Source: QHXQ01 sp045807745
Lineage (GTDB): Bacteria; Acidobacteriota; Blastocatellia; Pyrinomonadales; Pyrinomonadaceae
DNA length: 64,000 nucleotides
Direction of reading: 5' to 3'
NCBI GenBank assembly: GCA_045807745.1
Contig: JBJMGT010000012.1
Coordinates: forward strand, 124,001 to 188,000
The position numbers and the translations under genes were made by a program. The notes below the pieces were generated by a model. It worked only from the letters and a program-made list of their open reading frames with translations. It made no database searches and was not told the DNA's origin. Shown here piece by piece: positions 16,854 through 25,640 of this stretch. The stretch's first letter is position 1; each line of letters opens with the position of its first letter.

Positions 16854-17411
16854 TTAGATTTTCTTGACCACATCGCCGACGCGAATCACGCCCGGTTGCA
16901 CGACCTTGGCATTGATGCCCCGCAGGTGGAGTTGTCGCCCCGTCGGTGAGTTGACGAACTGCATTGCTTCCAGCCCGAACCGGGCGACAAATTTCTTGCA
17001 GCCGGTGTGCGGCTGTGGGGAGACTTCAATCACGGCCGCGCCGAGCGCCAGCCGCGTCCCCGCCGGCAAGTTCTCCGCGCTCAAATCCAGATCGATAAAG
17101 AGTTGATCGCCCACGAGCGGCCAACGCTCGCGCGCCTGCGCCACCAGCGCAATCACGCGCGCGTTCATCACGTTGAGCTGCATGTCCGGGTGCGCCGAGC
17201 CGTCCGCCGTCTGCGAACTGCCACGCGTGCGCCAACTATCGCCCACCAGACCTTCATCCAAGCGCAACTCGCCTTCCGTCAAAACCTCACGCGCATCGAC
17301 CGCCGGCCGCCGCACAATCAACGCCAACACGCCCTCATCTTTCGGCGACCGACGGATCTCGGCTAATCCCGCTTCCAACTCGGCCCTCGTCAAATGTCGC
17401 ACCGCGCTCAT
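16854..17411 (-). CDS. MOSC-domain protein
   Basis: A compact MOSC-domain protein. In other members this domain handles the sulfur of molybdenum cofactor or binds sulfur/nitrogen ligands. Motifs include EGLVGDSWRTRG, MQLNVMNARVI, GDQLFIDLDLSAENLPAGTR and PHTGCKKF with a conserved Cys, then GINAKVVQPGVIRVGD. The ATG at 17411 has GGAGG 7 nt upstream; a TTG one codon earlier would also be in frame. No molybdenum-enzyme gene is adjacent. Confidence 0.85.
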   Translation of the reverse strand: MSAVRHLTRAELEAGLAEIRRSPKDEGVLALIVRRPAVDAREVLTEGELRLDEGLVGDSWRTRGSSQTADGSAHPDMQLNVMNARVIALVAQARERWPLVGDQLFIDLDLSAENLPAGTRLALGAAVIEVSPQPHTGCKKFVARFGLEAMQFVNSPTGRQLHLRGINAKVVQPGVIRVGDVVKKI

Positions 17412-17494
17412 CAACCAACCTCCGAATCTGAGAGTCCGAAAGTCTTTGCCTTTTTGATTATCTTCTCAACTGTGCGAGCCTGTTAGCCATAGCA

Positions 17495-17606
17495 ACCGAA
17501 CGCTGAAATTGAGCAGCAGCGAGCTAAAAACATCCTGGCCGAAGGTAGCACACAACGATGAAAGAGCGGCTATCAAGGCGTCAGGTGAATGAGTTGTTAG
17601 GCGCGC
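17495..17606 (-). other. Candidate integron attC site (3' end of FRG cassette)
   Basis: On the minus strand, 3 nt after the FRG stop codon, comes GCGCGCCTAAC (17596-17606) followed by AACTCATTCACCTGACGCC. This matches the start of attC sites: the RYYYAAC core, then a TTCA-type L box. The 11-nt GCGCGCCTAAC is the exact complement of GTTAGGCGCGC at the other end of the gene (19278-19288), as expected where a cassette start pairs with its own attC. The distal half is degenerate: the best candidate for the GTTRRRY core is GTTCGGT at 17495-17501, after CTCAATTTCAGC. The half-site is clear, the full attC uncertain. No integrase gene is in the window. Confidence 0.5.
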
Positions 17607-17609
17607 GGT

Positions 17610-18509
17610 TTACTCAGGCACATTAAATCTATCAAAGAACTCCTCATCAAAAGTCAACGATCTAAGGTGATAATAAAGCGAACGAGCGAAGCCATCTAAG
17701 CCGGGGAATAAAGTGGCTGAAGTCACATTCATATCATGTAAATCATTAAGGGCAGTTTGAATGCTTCTTTGAGGGAGAATTATTTTGATAAACCTTTTGT
17801 TGTCCATATCTAATGAAGTTATATCTTTTCTGGAAATAGATATTTCTTTTTGTTTCTTGAATATAGCTGATTTAAAATTAAATGTAGCCGCAAGATTATC
17901 TTCAAAAGATGAACAAATATCACAAGGAAACAAAAACAAACTTTGCTGAATGGATAGGCGTTCATTCATCCTGTCGGGTTCAACGTGTAGAACTAGCTTA
18001 GCTGATGATTCTCCTCTTAAGTAAATATCCGCTAGCTCGATAAGCTTTGTATTAATCTTATCAATATCCTCATCTTCACCCATTGGCCCTAATTTTAATT
18101 TCTTTCGTATAGCTTTTTCTAAAATTTCAAGGTTGATTCCCCAGACGGCAGCATCTTGCGTAGCTCTCTCCAGAGCGAAAAAAGCGGCGACATAAAATGA
18201 ATGGGTAAAATCTAACAATCTAGTTGGGCCGCCATAATGTTGGATCAATGCTAGCCATTCCAATCGCTGTTCATATGATGGAGGATCGTTAATGTAATGA
18301 TGTGCACGTCTTTGAAATTGCCTCAGCATCCAAGCTTCTCTTCCGTAGAGCCAATCAGTCTCGCAACCAAACTGCTGAGCATTACGATGCAGAGTTGTAT
18401 CTAAATTCCACGAAGCATTCTCATGCCCGCGAAATGCCCAACGAATTAGATGTCGAGTTAGATATCGAGTTGTTTCCCAAGAATCTGGTCGTAATATAAG
18501 TAGGGTCAT
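17610..18509 (-). CDS. FRG-domain protein, 5' end remodelled by an IS insertion
   Basis: An FRG domain (named for its Phe-Arg-Gly motif) spans about residues 20-140: WAFRGHENASW, an EAWMLRQFQRRA helix, then IQHYGGPTRLLDFTHS and AAFFALE. The rest is unassigned. FRG proteins have no firmly known biochemical activity, though some sit in defence or toxin contexts. The gene is strikingly AT-rich relative to its surroundings, indicating transfer. An IS1595-family element lies exactly at its 5' end. Before insertion the gene evidently began with GTG TTA CTT ATA at 19250, with GGAGG 6 nt upstream. Now the ATG inside the IS terminal repeat (18507-18509) reads in frame, changing only the first residues, and starts 2 nt after the transposase stop. 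The current frame has no Shine-Dalgarno; translational coupling to the transposase is possible. Confidence 0.8.
   Translation of the reverse strand: MTLLILRPDSWETTRYLTRHLIRWAFRGHENASWNLDTTLHRNAQQFGCETDWLYGREAWMLRQFQRRAHHYINDPPSYEQRLEWLALIQHYGGPTRLLDFTHSFYVAAFFALERATQDAAVWGINLEILEKAIRKKLKLGPMGEDEDIDKINTKLIELADIYLRGESSAKLVLHVEPDRMNERLSIQQSLFLFPCDICSSFEDNLAATFNFKSAIFKKQKEISISRKDITSLDMDNKRFIKIILPQRSIQTALNDLHDMNVTSATLFPGLDGFARSLYYHLRSLTFDEEFFDRFNVPE
18495..18502. repeat. IS target-site duplication, left copy
   Basis: TATAAGTA, directly repeated at 19239-19246 on the other side of the element. The 8-bp length is that expected for IS1595-family insertions. Confidence 0.9.
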
Positions 18510-19238
18510 GACTAGATAGCGATAGCCGCTCTAGTGATTTTTAGAAGGAGATGGTAGAGGTCTTCAGCTCTATGGTTGAAACGGAACTCACACTCCTTCA
18601 GATGTAAATAGAACGTCGAGCGGCACATGCCGCGGAACTTAACGAGTCTGGTCTTCGCCATGCCCCAGAAGCCTTCGATGCCATTGATGTGCGCGCTGCC
18701 GCGCGCGAACTCATCACGGTCATGACGGACGCGGTAGTGCTTCCGGTAGCCGATGTGCACGATGCCGTCATAAGAGCGAAAGCCATCAGTATGAATCGTC
18801 GCCGCCAACTCAACTTTGCCGCGAATAATCGCTTGGAGACTGGCTTTTTTGCAGTTCGGCACGATCTCCGTATAGACCCGACCGTTGCGTTTGTAGATGC
18901 CGAAGACGATAGTCTTGCCGCGCACCCCGCGACCGCGCTTACCGCGCACGCGGCGCGCGCCGAAGTAGCTTTCGTCGAGTTCGACATCACCAGCGAAAGG
19001 CGACTCGCGCTCGCAATGCTCGGCGACGGACTGCCGAATCAATCTCAAATAGCGGTTGACCGTGTTGCGGTTCAAGCTAGTCAACGAGGTGATCTGCGTG
19101 GCAGTCAGATCAAGTGCAAAGAGCCGAAGGAGTTGCCGAAATTTAGCACGAGAAATGCGTGCACGAACAAATTGCTTAGAACTAACTGCCATGACTTAGT
19201 TTAACGCCAACTTGTTGGCCGTTATCTAGTCATGACCC
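18503..19238 (-). mobile_element. Complete IS1595-family insertion sequence (736 bp)
   Basis: The element is bounded by terminal inverted repeats starting GGGTCATGACTAGATA at both ends (18503 inward and 19238 inward). It is flanked by an exact 8-bp direct repeat, TATAAGTA. It encodes one full-length transposase and no passenger gene. Perfect duplications and an intact transposase imply a recent insertion. The target is the start of the FRG gene, right after its first codon. Confidence 0.92.
18512..19192 (-). CDS. IS1595-family transposase
   Basis: A 226-residue DDE transposase. An N-terminal helix-turn-helix (LTATQITSLTSLNRNTVNRY) precedes the ISXO2-like catalytic domain. Catalytic acids are Asp73 (ELDESYFG), Asp136 (HTDGFRSYD) and Glu173 in HINGIEGFWG. 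No frameshift is present, so the element should be autonomous. Its stop codon TAG is separated by two bases from the ATG that now opens the FRG gene. Confidence 0.93.
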   Translation of the reverse strand: MAVSSKQFVRARISRAKFRQLLRLFALDLTATQITSLTSLNRNTVNRYLRLIRQSVAEHCERESPFAGDVELDESYFGARRVRGKRGRGVRGKTIVFGIYKRNGRVYTEIVPNCKKASLQAIIRGKVELAATIHTDGFRSYDGIVHIGYRKHYRVRHDRDEFARGSAHINGIEGFWGMAKTRLVKFRGMCRSTFYLHLKECEFRFNHRAEDLYHLLLKITRAAIAI

Positions 19239-19246
19239 TATAAGTA
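19239..19246. repeat. IS target-site duplication, right copy
   Basis: TATAAGTA, identical to 18495-18502. Confidence 0.9.
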
Positions 19247-19247
19247 A

Positions 19248-19299
19248 CACTCCTAACCTCCTAACAACTACTTCTAAGCGCGCCTAACTACTGATTATA
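19248..19299 (-). promoter_or_regulatory. Original FRG promoter, cassette boundary and start site, now separated by the IS
   Basis: Reading the minus strand: TATAAT (19294-19299) as a -10 element, then GTTAGGCGCGC (19278-19288) with the GTTRRRY core of a cassette junction, GGAGG (19257-19261), a 6-nt spacer and GTG (19248-19250). The GTG is in frame with the FRG gene across the target duplication. No good -35 is seen; two short inverted repeats lie just upstream (about 19296-19316 and 19313-19335). This is the typical arrangement at the front of an integron gene cassette. Confidence 0.6.
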
Positions 19300-19381
19300 C
19301 TACGCTAGCAGTATAACGCGCTAAAAGAGCGTTATTCGGCAGGCGCAGTATAATCACACTACCAACTGCTTGAATTTGTCT

Positions 19382-20365
19382 TCAGTGCGCGCCCGCGGTT
19401 TGCGCGACGAGGGCGAGGTGATCGCCTTTGGCGTTGACGGCGAGGCGGGTGATTTTGGCGAGACCGGCGGCGGCGAAGTCTGCGACCTCGTGCCAGTCTG
19501 TGTCGTGGGTGGGGTCGAGGCGGAAGAGTTTTGCGCCTTGCGCCATGAGGAGCGTGCCGTCGGGCAGCCACGTGTGGTCTTCGCTGCCGGGGAGCGTCTT
19601 GACGAGCGTCGTGGTGCGGTGCGCGGGCACGTCCACGAGCTTGATGAGCCAGTTGTCGGCGGCGACCTTGTGCACGAAGCTGAAGACTTGCCCTTTGCCC
19701 GGCACGCGCTGGATTGCGCGCCCGATGTTGACGTGCAGCGTGCTCACTTCGACGGCCGTCGGGCGATCTTTGGCGAGCGTGACTAGTTGCAAAGTGTTCG
19801 GCTGTTTGTCCGCGCCGAGGATGAAGAGGGCGAGCGTGTGCGCGTCGAGCCAGAGGTGATAGCCAACGGGTTTGACGTTGTCTAAGACGAGCGCGGCTTG
19901 CCCGCCGCCCGCGAGCGGAAACTGCCAGAGGCGCTGTGTCTTGTCCGCTTCGACGCGCACGACGGAGAAGCTTTTTCCATTCGGCATGACGGTCGGCGAG
20001 TATTCGCTCTCCGGTGTCGTCGTTAGTTGCGTCGTCGCGCCGCTCTTAAGATCGTAGCGATAGATGTCCGTCTGTTTGCCGTCGCGCTGCGAGGTGTACA
20101 TGAGGCTCTGCCCGTCGGGCAGGAAACTCGGCTGGTTGTCGTAGCCTTCGTGCTTCGTGATGTTGGTGGGCTGACCAAACGTGAGTTGGCCCGCGCCCTT
20201 CGTCAACTCGACCACGAAGATGTCGTTATCTGGCAAGGGCGTCGGCGACGGCGACGCAGACGGCGCGGGTTGCTGCGCGCGTGCACTCGCGCACAGGGCG
20301 AGGCCCGCACAACAGAGATAGATGAGGATGAGCGCGCGCTTAATCGTCGTGTGCTTGCTCGGCAT
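19382..20365 (-). CDS. Secreted TolB/PD40-type beta-propeller protein
   Basis: A 327-residue protein with signal peptide (IYLCCAGLALCASARAQQ) and a Pro/Ser linker. A beta-propeller built from PD40-like blades follows: YDNQPSFLPDGQSLMYTSQR, TDIYRYDLKSGATTQLT, YSPTVMPNGKSFSVVR. These repeats resemble TolB and serve binding rather than catalysis. The ATG at 20365 fits the signal peptide; an in-frame ATG at 20413 lies inside the upstream FKBP gene. It probably shares a transcript with that gene (28 nt apart). Confidence 0.8.
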   Translation of the reverse strand: MPSKHTTIKRALILIYLCCAGLALCASARAQQPAPSASPSPTPLPDNDIFVVELTKGAGQLTFGQPTNITKHEGYDNQPSFLPDGQSLMYTSQRDGKQTDIYRYDLKSGATTQLTTTPESEYSPTVMPNGKSFSVVRVEADKTQRLWQFPLAGGGQAALVLDNVKPVGYHLWLDAHTLALFILGADKQPNTLQLVTLAKDRPTAVEVSTLHVNIGRAIQRVPGKGQVFSFVHKVAADNWLIKLVDVPAHRTTTLVKTLPGSEDHTWLPDGTLLMAQGAKLFRLDPTHDTDWHEVADFAAAGLAKITRLAVNAKGDHLALVAQTAGAH

Positions 20366-20393
20366 GTAAAAGTTAGTCCGCGTTGCCCATTTA

Positions 20394-20822
20394 TTATTCG
20401 ACGCGCTCGACATCGAAGATCAGCTTCTCGCCGGCGAGCGGGTGATTGGCGTCGAGCGTGATGTGCGTGTCGGTGACTTCGGTGATAGTGACAGGAATCT
20501 CTTGCCCGTCGGCGACATGCATGATGAGATTCATGCCGGCCTCAGGTTGCGTGTCGCCGAGGTTGATGCCTTCGCGCGCAATGCTGTTGACGAGTTGATC
20601 GACGCGCTGCCCGTAGGCATCGTCCGCTTCGATCTCAATGGTCTTCTTGTCGCCAACCGACATGCCGCGCACGCCGTTGTCAAAACCCGGAATCACTTCC
20701 TGCGCGCCCACCTTAAACTCCAGCGGCTCGCCGCCCGCCGACGAGTCGAACACATCGCCACTTTCCAACCGCCCCGTGTAGTGCACGCGCACCGTATCGC
20801 CGTTCTGCGCCCCGTCTGGCAT
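20394..20822 (-). CDS. FKBP-type peptidyl-prolyl isomerase (SlyD-like)
   Basis: A prolyl isomerase/chaperone of about 142 residues. The FKBP strand VRVHYTGRLESGDVFDSS, the loop VIPGFDNGVRGMSVGDKKT and EADDAYG place it in the SlyD/FkpA-like group with an insert-in-flap domain (residues about 70-125). The C-terminus DANHPLAGEKLIFDVE is typical of SlyD but lacks the His-rich tail. The ATG at 20822 opens the conserved domain with GGAG about 14 nt upstream. No signal peptide, so cytoplasmic. Confidence 0.9.
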   Translation of the reverse strand: MPDGAQNGDTVRVHYTGRLESGDVFDSSAGGEPLEFKVGAQEVIPGFDNGVRGMSVGDKKTIEIEADDAYGQRVDQLVNSIAREGINLGDTQPEAGMNLIMHVADGQEIPVTITEVTDTHITLDANHPLAGEKLIFDVERVE

Positions 20823-20972
20823 AATTCTTTTTTTGCTCCTGTCAGATTTTGCGCCAGCATCGCATACACGTCCGCGAAAAGCCAGCGCACTGCCAACTGC
20901 GGCGCACACGTGCGCATCAAACGGAACTCGAACGCCAGCCGCGCGTTAAGGCTCATAATGGAGACTGATTTC

Positions 20973-23252
20973 ATGCCGTATTTACCCTCGCGTTTTCTTT
21001 CATTCGCACTTGTGTGCGCGCTCTGCGCTGCCGCCTTCGGGCAACAAGCGCCGCCCGCACAGGATAAGGCGCAGGTGGTGGACGCGGAAGAGGTCGTCCG
21101 CATCACGACGAACCTCGTGCAGCTTGATGCCGTCGTCACGGATAAGAGCGGCAAACAAGTGACTGACCTGCGCCTGGAAGATTTCGAGGTGCTCGAAGAC
21201 GGCAAGCCGCAGCAACTTACAAACCTGGCCTACATCTCGCTCGACCAGCACACGATTCAGACCCCCATCGCCAACGTGCGCGAGGCGCACGTACCGTCGA
21301 TGACGAATGCGGCCCGCGGGCCCGTCGCGCCGATGCCGCTGCGCCCTGAACAGGTGCACCGCACTATCGCGCTCGTCGTCGATGACCTCGGGCTTTCGTT
21401 CGAGAGCATGGCGCAGGTGCGCGCCGCGCTGCGCAAATATGTGGATGAGCAGATGCAGCCGAACGATCTGGTCGCCATCTTGCGCACGAGCGCCGGCATG
21501 GGCGCGCTGCAACAGTTCACGAACGATAAGCGTGTGCTCTATACGGCCATCGACCGCGTCAAGTGGTATCCGTTGGGGCGCGGTGGTGTGAGCGCGTTCG
21601 CGCCCGTTGCGCCGGACGTGATTGGCGAAGCGAACCGAACCGCCGCCGCGTTGCAGGCGAGCAACGGCCAAACTTCGCCGACCACTCCCCAAGTCGACCA
21701 AACACAGACCACGCCCGACTTCATCCGCGATGTCGGCAACGACATAGACATCTACCGCGAAGAGATTTTTTCCGTCGGCACGCTCGGCGCGCTCAACTTC
21801 GTCGTCAAGGGTTTGCGCGAACTGCCCGGGCGCAAGTCCGCGATCCTCTTCTCGGACGGTATCTCTATCTTCAAGCGCGACGGCAAGAGCGAGCGCGTGC
21901 TCGAATCGATGCGCCGCCTGGTCGATCTCGCCAACCGCGCCTCGGTCGTTATCTACACGATGGACGCGCGCGGCTTGCAATCGCTCGCGCCGAATGCGCA
22001 AGACAACTTCGCGGGGCGCAACGGCGCGAGCATCCGCACGGCCGCAGACGAACGCGAGACCGGCTACTTTGAGTCGAAGAACGGCCTCAACTATCTCGCG
22101 CAACAAACCGGCGGTATCTTCTTTGAGAACGACAACAACCTGACGGGCGGCGTTCAACGCGTGCTCGACGATCAGAAAGGATTCTACCTGATCGGTTATC
22201 GCCCCGACCCCGCGACCTTCGACGCGCGCACAGGGCGGCGCAGTTTCCACCAGATCGACGTGCATGTGAAGCGCCCCGGTTTGAAGGTGCGCACGCGCAA
22301 CGGCTTCTACGGCTTCACGGACGAGGAAGCGAAACCGCAACGCACGGGCCGCCAGCAGCAACTCTACGGCGCGCTCTCGTCGCCATTCAATCTGGGCAAG
22401 GTCGGCGTGCGCCTGACCTCGCTCTACGGGCACGACGCGCAGACCGGCGCATTCATGCGCTCGCTGATCTACATCGACGGACATGATCTGACTTTTAAAC
22501 AACAACCGGACGGTACTTATCGCGCCGACGTAGACGTGCTGGCGCTCACCTTCGGCGACACGGGGCAGCCGTTGGACGACTACAACGCCACGCTCACTTG
22601 GACGGGCGACGAGCACGCGTACCAGAACGTACTGCGCGGCGGGTTGGTCTACGTCGCCAACGTGCCGGTCAAGCAGCCCGGCCCTTATCAACTGCGGCTT
22701 GCTGTGCGCGACGTCGCGTCGGAGCGCGTTGGCTCGGCCAATCAGTTCATCGAAGTGCCCGATCTGAGCAATGGGCATCTCACGCTCTCCGGTCTCGTCA
22801 TCAGTGGCGCGGACGAGGCGCGCGTCGTCCCGACCACGGCCAAGCAGGATGAAGCGGCGACCACAGCGCCGGCTGCTCCGCGCGCGCCTCAGCCGCTCGC
22901 AGTCACGGACTTGCAGGCCGGCCCCGCCCTGCGGCGTCTGCGGCCCGGCATGGCGCTCTACTACAACTTCGCGATCTACAACGCGCAAGCCAACGCGCAA
23001 ACCCACCCGCAACTACAGATGCAGGCGCGCCTATTCCGCGACGGGCAACTCATCTACACGGGCCAGCCCCTGCCCATCGACCCAAGCGGGCAAACCGATC
23101 CGCAGCACCTGCTCGCCGGCGGCCGCATGAAGCTCGGCGCACGCGTAGCGCCCGGCCAGTACGTCCTGCAAGTCACCGTCACCGACGCCCGCGCCAGAGA
23201 TCAGAAACATGCTATGACCGCGCAGTGGCTCGACTTCGAGATCGCGCAATAA
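20973..23252 (+). CDS. VWFA-related acidobacterial domain protein 1
   Basis: A secreted protein of 759 residues. After a signal peptide (FLSFALVCALCAAAFGQQ) comes the family opening EEVVRITTNLVQLDAVVTDK, a DFEVLEDGKPQ beta-strand motif, and a von Willebrand A-like domain. Its MIDAS-like site reads VVDDLGLS, followed later by ELPGRKSAILFSDG. A degraded MIDAS is common in this family. The C-terminal half is beta-rich with a repeat of the form LPQLTAQ.RLFRDG shared by the two next genes. Either ATG 20958 or 20973 may start; the latter has GGAG 9 nt upstream and fits the signal peptide. It ends at a strong terminator. Likely surface or periplasmic adhesion; ligand unknown. Confidence 0.88.
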   Translation: MPYLPSRFLSFALVCALCAAAFGQQAPPAQDKAQVVDAEEVVRITTNLVQLDAVVTDKSGKQVTDLRLEDFEVLEDGKPQQLTNLAYISLDQHTIQTPIANVREAHVPSMTNAARGPVAPMPLRPEQVHRTIALVVDDLGLSFESMAQVRAALRKYVDEQMQPNDLVAILRTSAGMGALQQFTNDKRVLYTAIDRVKWYPLGRGGVSAFAPVAPDVIGEANRTAAALQASNGQTSPTTPQVDQTQTTPDFIRDVGNDIDIYREEIFSVGTLGALNFVVKGLRELPGRKSAILFSDGISIFKRDGKSERVLESMRRLVDLANRASVVIYTMDARGLQSLAPNAQDNFAGRNGASIRTAADERETGYFESKNGLNYLAQQTGGIFFENDNNLTGGVQRVLDDQKGFYLIGYRPDPATFDARTGRRSFHQIDVHVKRPGLKVRTRNGFYGFTDEEAKPQRTGRQQQLYGALSSPFNLGKVGVRLTSLYGHDAQTGAFMRSLIYIDGHDLTFKQQPDGTYRADVDVLALTFGDTGQPLDDYNATLTWTGDEHAYQNVLRGGLVYVANVPVKQPGPYQLRLAVRDVASERVGSANQFIEVPDLSNGHLTLSGLVISGADEARVVPTTAKQDEAATTAPAAPRAPQPLAVTDLQAGPALRRLRPGMALYYNFAIYNAQANAQTHPQLQMQARLFRDGQLIYTGQPLPIDPSGQTDPQHLLAGGRMKLGARVAPGQYVLQVTVTDARARDQKHAMTAQWLDFEIAQ

Positions 23253-23269
23253 GAGGCCGGCGCAAAACA

Positions 23270-23300
23270 GATGAAGCGGGCGCGGCCCGCTTCATCTTTT
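23270..23300 (+). terminator. Rho-independent terminator
   Basis: An 11-bp stem (GATGAAGCGGG / CCCGCTTCATC) with a 5-nt loop, followed by TTTTATCTT, 18 nt after the stop of the first VWFA gene. It separates that gene from the next two. Confidence 0.9.
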
Positions 23301-23415
23301 ATCTTCCCTGTCGCGTCCTTGCTGGACTACAATCGCTGCGTCCCCGATGTAACCGTGCGCCGTTGACCCTTAAGACCATCGGACTCACTATCCCCGAATC
23401 GCCCGCGAGGAGCTT

Positions 23416-25623
23416 ATGAGATTCCGCGCCGCGCTCGCTTGCCTGTTGTTGCTTACGCTCGTTGCAAACGTTGCTGCGCAACAACCCGCGCCGTCGCCAG
23501 CGCCCACGCCCGCGCCGGCCCAGCAACCGCCCATCGTCCCGGCAGATGAGGAAGTCGTGCGGATCACGGCCAACCTCGTGCAGATGGATCTGGTCGTGAC
23601 GGACAAGCACGGCAAACAGGTGACTGATCTACAACCGTCGGACTTCGAGCTGTTGGAAGACGGTCGCCCGCAGCAGATCACACACTTCTCTTACATCAAC
23701 AACGAACCGGCTGCCACACTTGCGCCCACGCCCACGCTGCCGCCGGATAAGAACGCGCCGCCCGCGCCGCCCGTGCGCCTGCGCCCCGAACAGGTGCGCC
23801 GCACCATCGCGCTCGTCGTCGATGATCTCGGTCTCTCGTTCGAGAGCACCGCTTACATGCGCGACGCGCTGCGCAAGTTCGTCGAGCGCCAGATGCAGCC
23901 GAACGATCTCGTCGCCATCATCCGCACGAGCGCCGGTATCGGCGCGCTGCAACAGTTCACGGGCGACCGCCGCCAACTGCTCGCCGCCATCGAGCGCGTC
24001 AAATGGAGTCCGAGCTTTCGCGGCGGCATCAGTCCGTTCGCGCCCATCTCACGCGATCCGCGCGCGACACCACTGGGGCCGAACGGAGTTCAGACTTTGC
24101 CGGATGACCGCAACGCCGCCGACGAACTAGACGCACTGCGCGAAGACCTGTTCGCCGTCGGCACGCTCGGCGCGCTCAACTTCGTCGTGCGCGGGATGCG
24201 CGAGTTGCCGGGCCGTAAGTCGGTCGTCCTCTTCTCCGAAGGCTTTCAGTTGTATCGCAACAACGAGAGCAACACGCGCGTGCTCACTGCCCTACAGCGT
24301 CTGACCGATCTCGCCAATCGCGCCTCGGTCGTCATCTACACCATCGACACGCGTGGGCTTGTCGTCATCGGGCCGACGGCCGCCGACGACACGAGCGGCC
24401 TCTCGCCGCAGCAGCTCGAGGCCCAACTCTCCAACCGCCGCAATCTATTGTTTGATACGCAGAGCAGCTTGATCTATCTCGCGCAGCAGACGGGCGGCTT
24501 TGCGCTGCGCAACTCGAACGATCTGGCGGGCGGTGTCCGGCGCGTGCTCGAAGATCAAAAAGGCTACTACCTGATCGGCTATCGCCCCGGCGGCGAGACC
24601 TTCAACCGCCGCTTCCACCGCCTGACCGCGCGGCTCGTCAGTCGCAAGGATTTGAAGGTGCGCACGCGCATAGGCTTCTACGGCGTCGCTGACGAAGACC
24701 TGCATCCCGCCAAACGCACGCGCAACGAGCAACTCTACGCCGCGCTCGCCTCGCCCTTCGCCGCCGCCGACGTGCATCTGCGTCTGACCGCACTCTTCGG
24801 CAACGATGCGCAAGCCGGCTCGTTCATGCGCGCGGTCTTATACGTGGATGCCAACGATCTGACCTTCACACAGGCGGCGGACGGGCAGCACAAAACCGAA
24901 CTCGATATGGTCGCCATCACCTTCGGCGATAACGGGCAGGCCATCGGCGAACTCGCGCGCACGTACACCCTCACCCTGCGCGAAGAGATGTATCGGAAGG
25001 CCCTACAGGGCGGCATTAATTATTCGCTCAACGTGCCGATCAAAAAGGGCGGCGCGTACCAACTGCGCATGGCCGTGCGTGACGCCGCGACCGAGCGCGT
25101 CGGCTCGGCCAGCCAGTTCATCGAAGTGCCCGACATCAATAAGAAGCGGCTTGTGCTCTCCGGTCTCGTTGTCAGCGGCGTCAGCGCGGCGCAGGCCAAG
25201 GCGGAGCAGGCAGCGCCGGGCGGCGCGGGCGCCGCGTCAAGCGCGGCCGCCACCGCCGAAGGTGCACTCAACGAGCCGGACCCGCTCGCCGGCCCCGCCG
25301 TCCGCCGGGTGCGACAGAAGAGTTTTCTCGACTACGCCTACGTGATCTACAACGCGCAAATTGCTAAGCCGACGGGGCTGCCGCAGTTGACCGCGCAGAC
25401 GCGCCTGTTCCGCGACGGGCAGGAGGTCTTCACCGGCGCACCGCAACCGATCAAACTCGTGCCCCAGCCCGACCTGCGCCGCATCGGGATCGGCGGCCGG
25501 CTGTTGCTCGGCACAGACCTCGCGCCCGGCGAATACATCCTGCAAGTTGTCGTCACGGACGAGTTGGCGGATCGCAAACATCGCACCGCGACGCAGTGGA
25601 GCGATTTCGAGTTGGTGAAATAG
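23416..25623 (+). CDS. VWFA-related acidobacterial domain protein 2
   Basis: 735 residues, a tandem paralogue of the genes on either side. Signal peptide (ACLLLLTLVANVAAQQ), Pro-rich linker, EEVVRITANLVQMDLVVTDK, DFELLEDGRPQQITHFSYIN, then the VWA-like domain with VVDDLGLSFES and ELPGRKSVVLFSEGF. The C-terminal region carries LAGPAVRRVRQKSFLDYAYV and ends in a VVTDELADRKHRTATQWSDF motif also seen in gene 3. GAGGAG lies upstream of the ATG. It forms a two-gene unit with the gene 17 nt downstream. Confidence 0.88.
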   Translation: MRFRAALACLLLLTLVANVAAQQPAPSPAPTPAPAQQPPIVPADEEVVRITANLVQMDLVVTDKHGKQVTDLQPSDFELLEDGRPQQITHFSYINNEPAATLAPTPTLPPDKNAPPAPPVRLRPEQVRRTIALVVDDLGLSFESTAYMRDALRKFVERQMQPNDLVAIIRTSAGIGALQQFTGDRRQLLAAIERVKWSPSFRGGISPFAPISRDPRATPLGPNGVQTLPDDRNAADELDALREDLFAVGTLGALNFVVRGMRELPGRKSVVLFSEGFQLYRNNESNTRVLTALQRLTDLANRASVVIYTIDTRGLVVIGPTAADDTSGLSPQQLEAQLSNRRNLLFDTQSSLIYLAQQTGGFALRNSNDLAGGVRRVLEDQKGYYLIGYRPGGETFNRRFHRLTARLVSRKDLKVRTRIGFYGVADEDLHPAKRTRNEQLYAALASPFAAADVHLRLTALFGNDAQAGSFMRAVLYVDANDLTFTQAADGQHKTELDMVAITFGDNGQAIGELARTYTLTLREEMYRKALQGGINYSLNVPIKKGGAYQLRMAVRDAATERVGSASQFIEVPDINKKRLVLSGLVVSGVSAAQAKAEQAAPGGAGAASSAAATAEGALNEPDPLAGPAVRRVRQKSFLDYAYVIYNAQIAKPTGLPQLTAQTRLFRDGQEVFTGAPQPIKLVPQPDLRRIGIGGRLLLGTDLAPGEYILQVVVTDELADRKHRTATQWSDFELVK

Positions 25624-25640
25624 TGGGGCGGGAGGATGTT

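Noticed and set aside
20442..20957. N-terminal extension of the first VWFA frame
   Set aside because: It lies antisense to the FKBP gene. A signal peptide and Shine-Dalgarno at 20958-20973 mark the true start.
21000..23012. A 670-codon open frame on the minus strand opposite the first VWFA gene
   Set aside because: It is the antisense shadow of a well-supported gene. Its composition is Arg/Ala/Val/Asp-rich with no domain, and such long antisense frames are expected in GC-rich codon usage.
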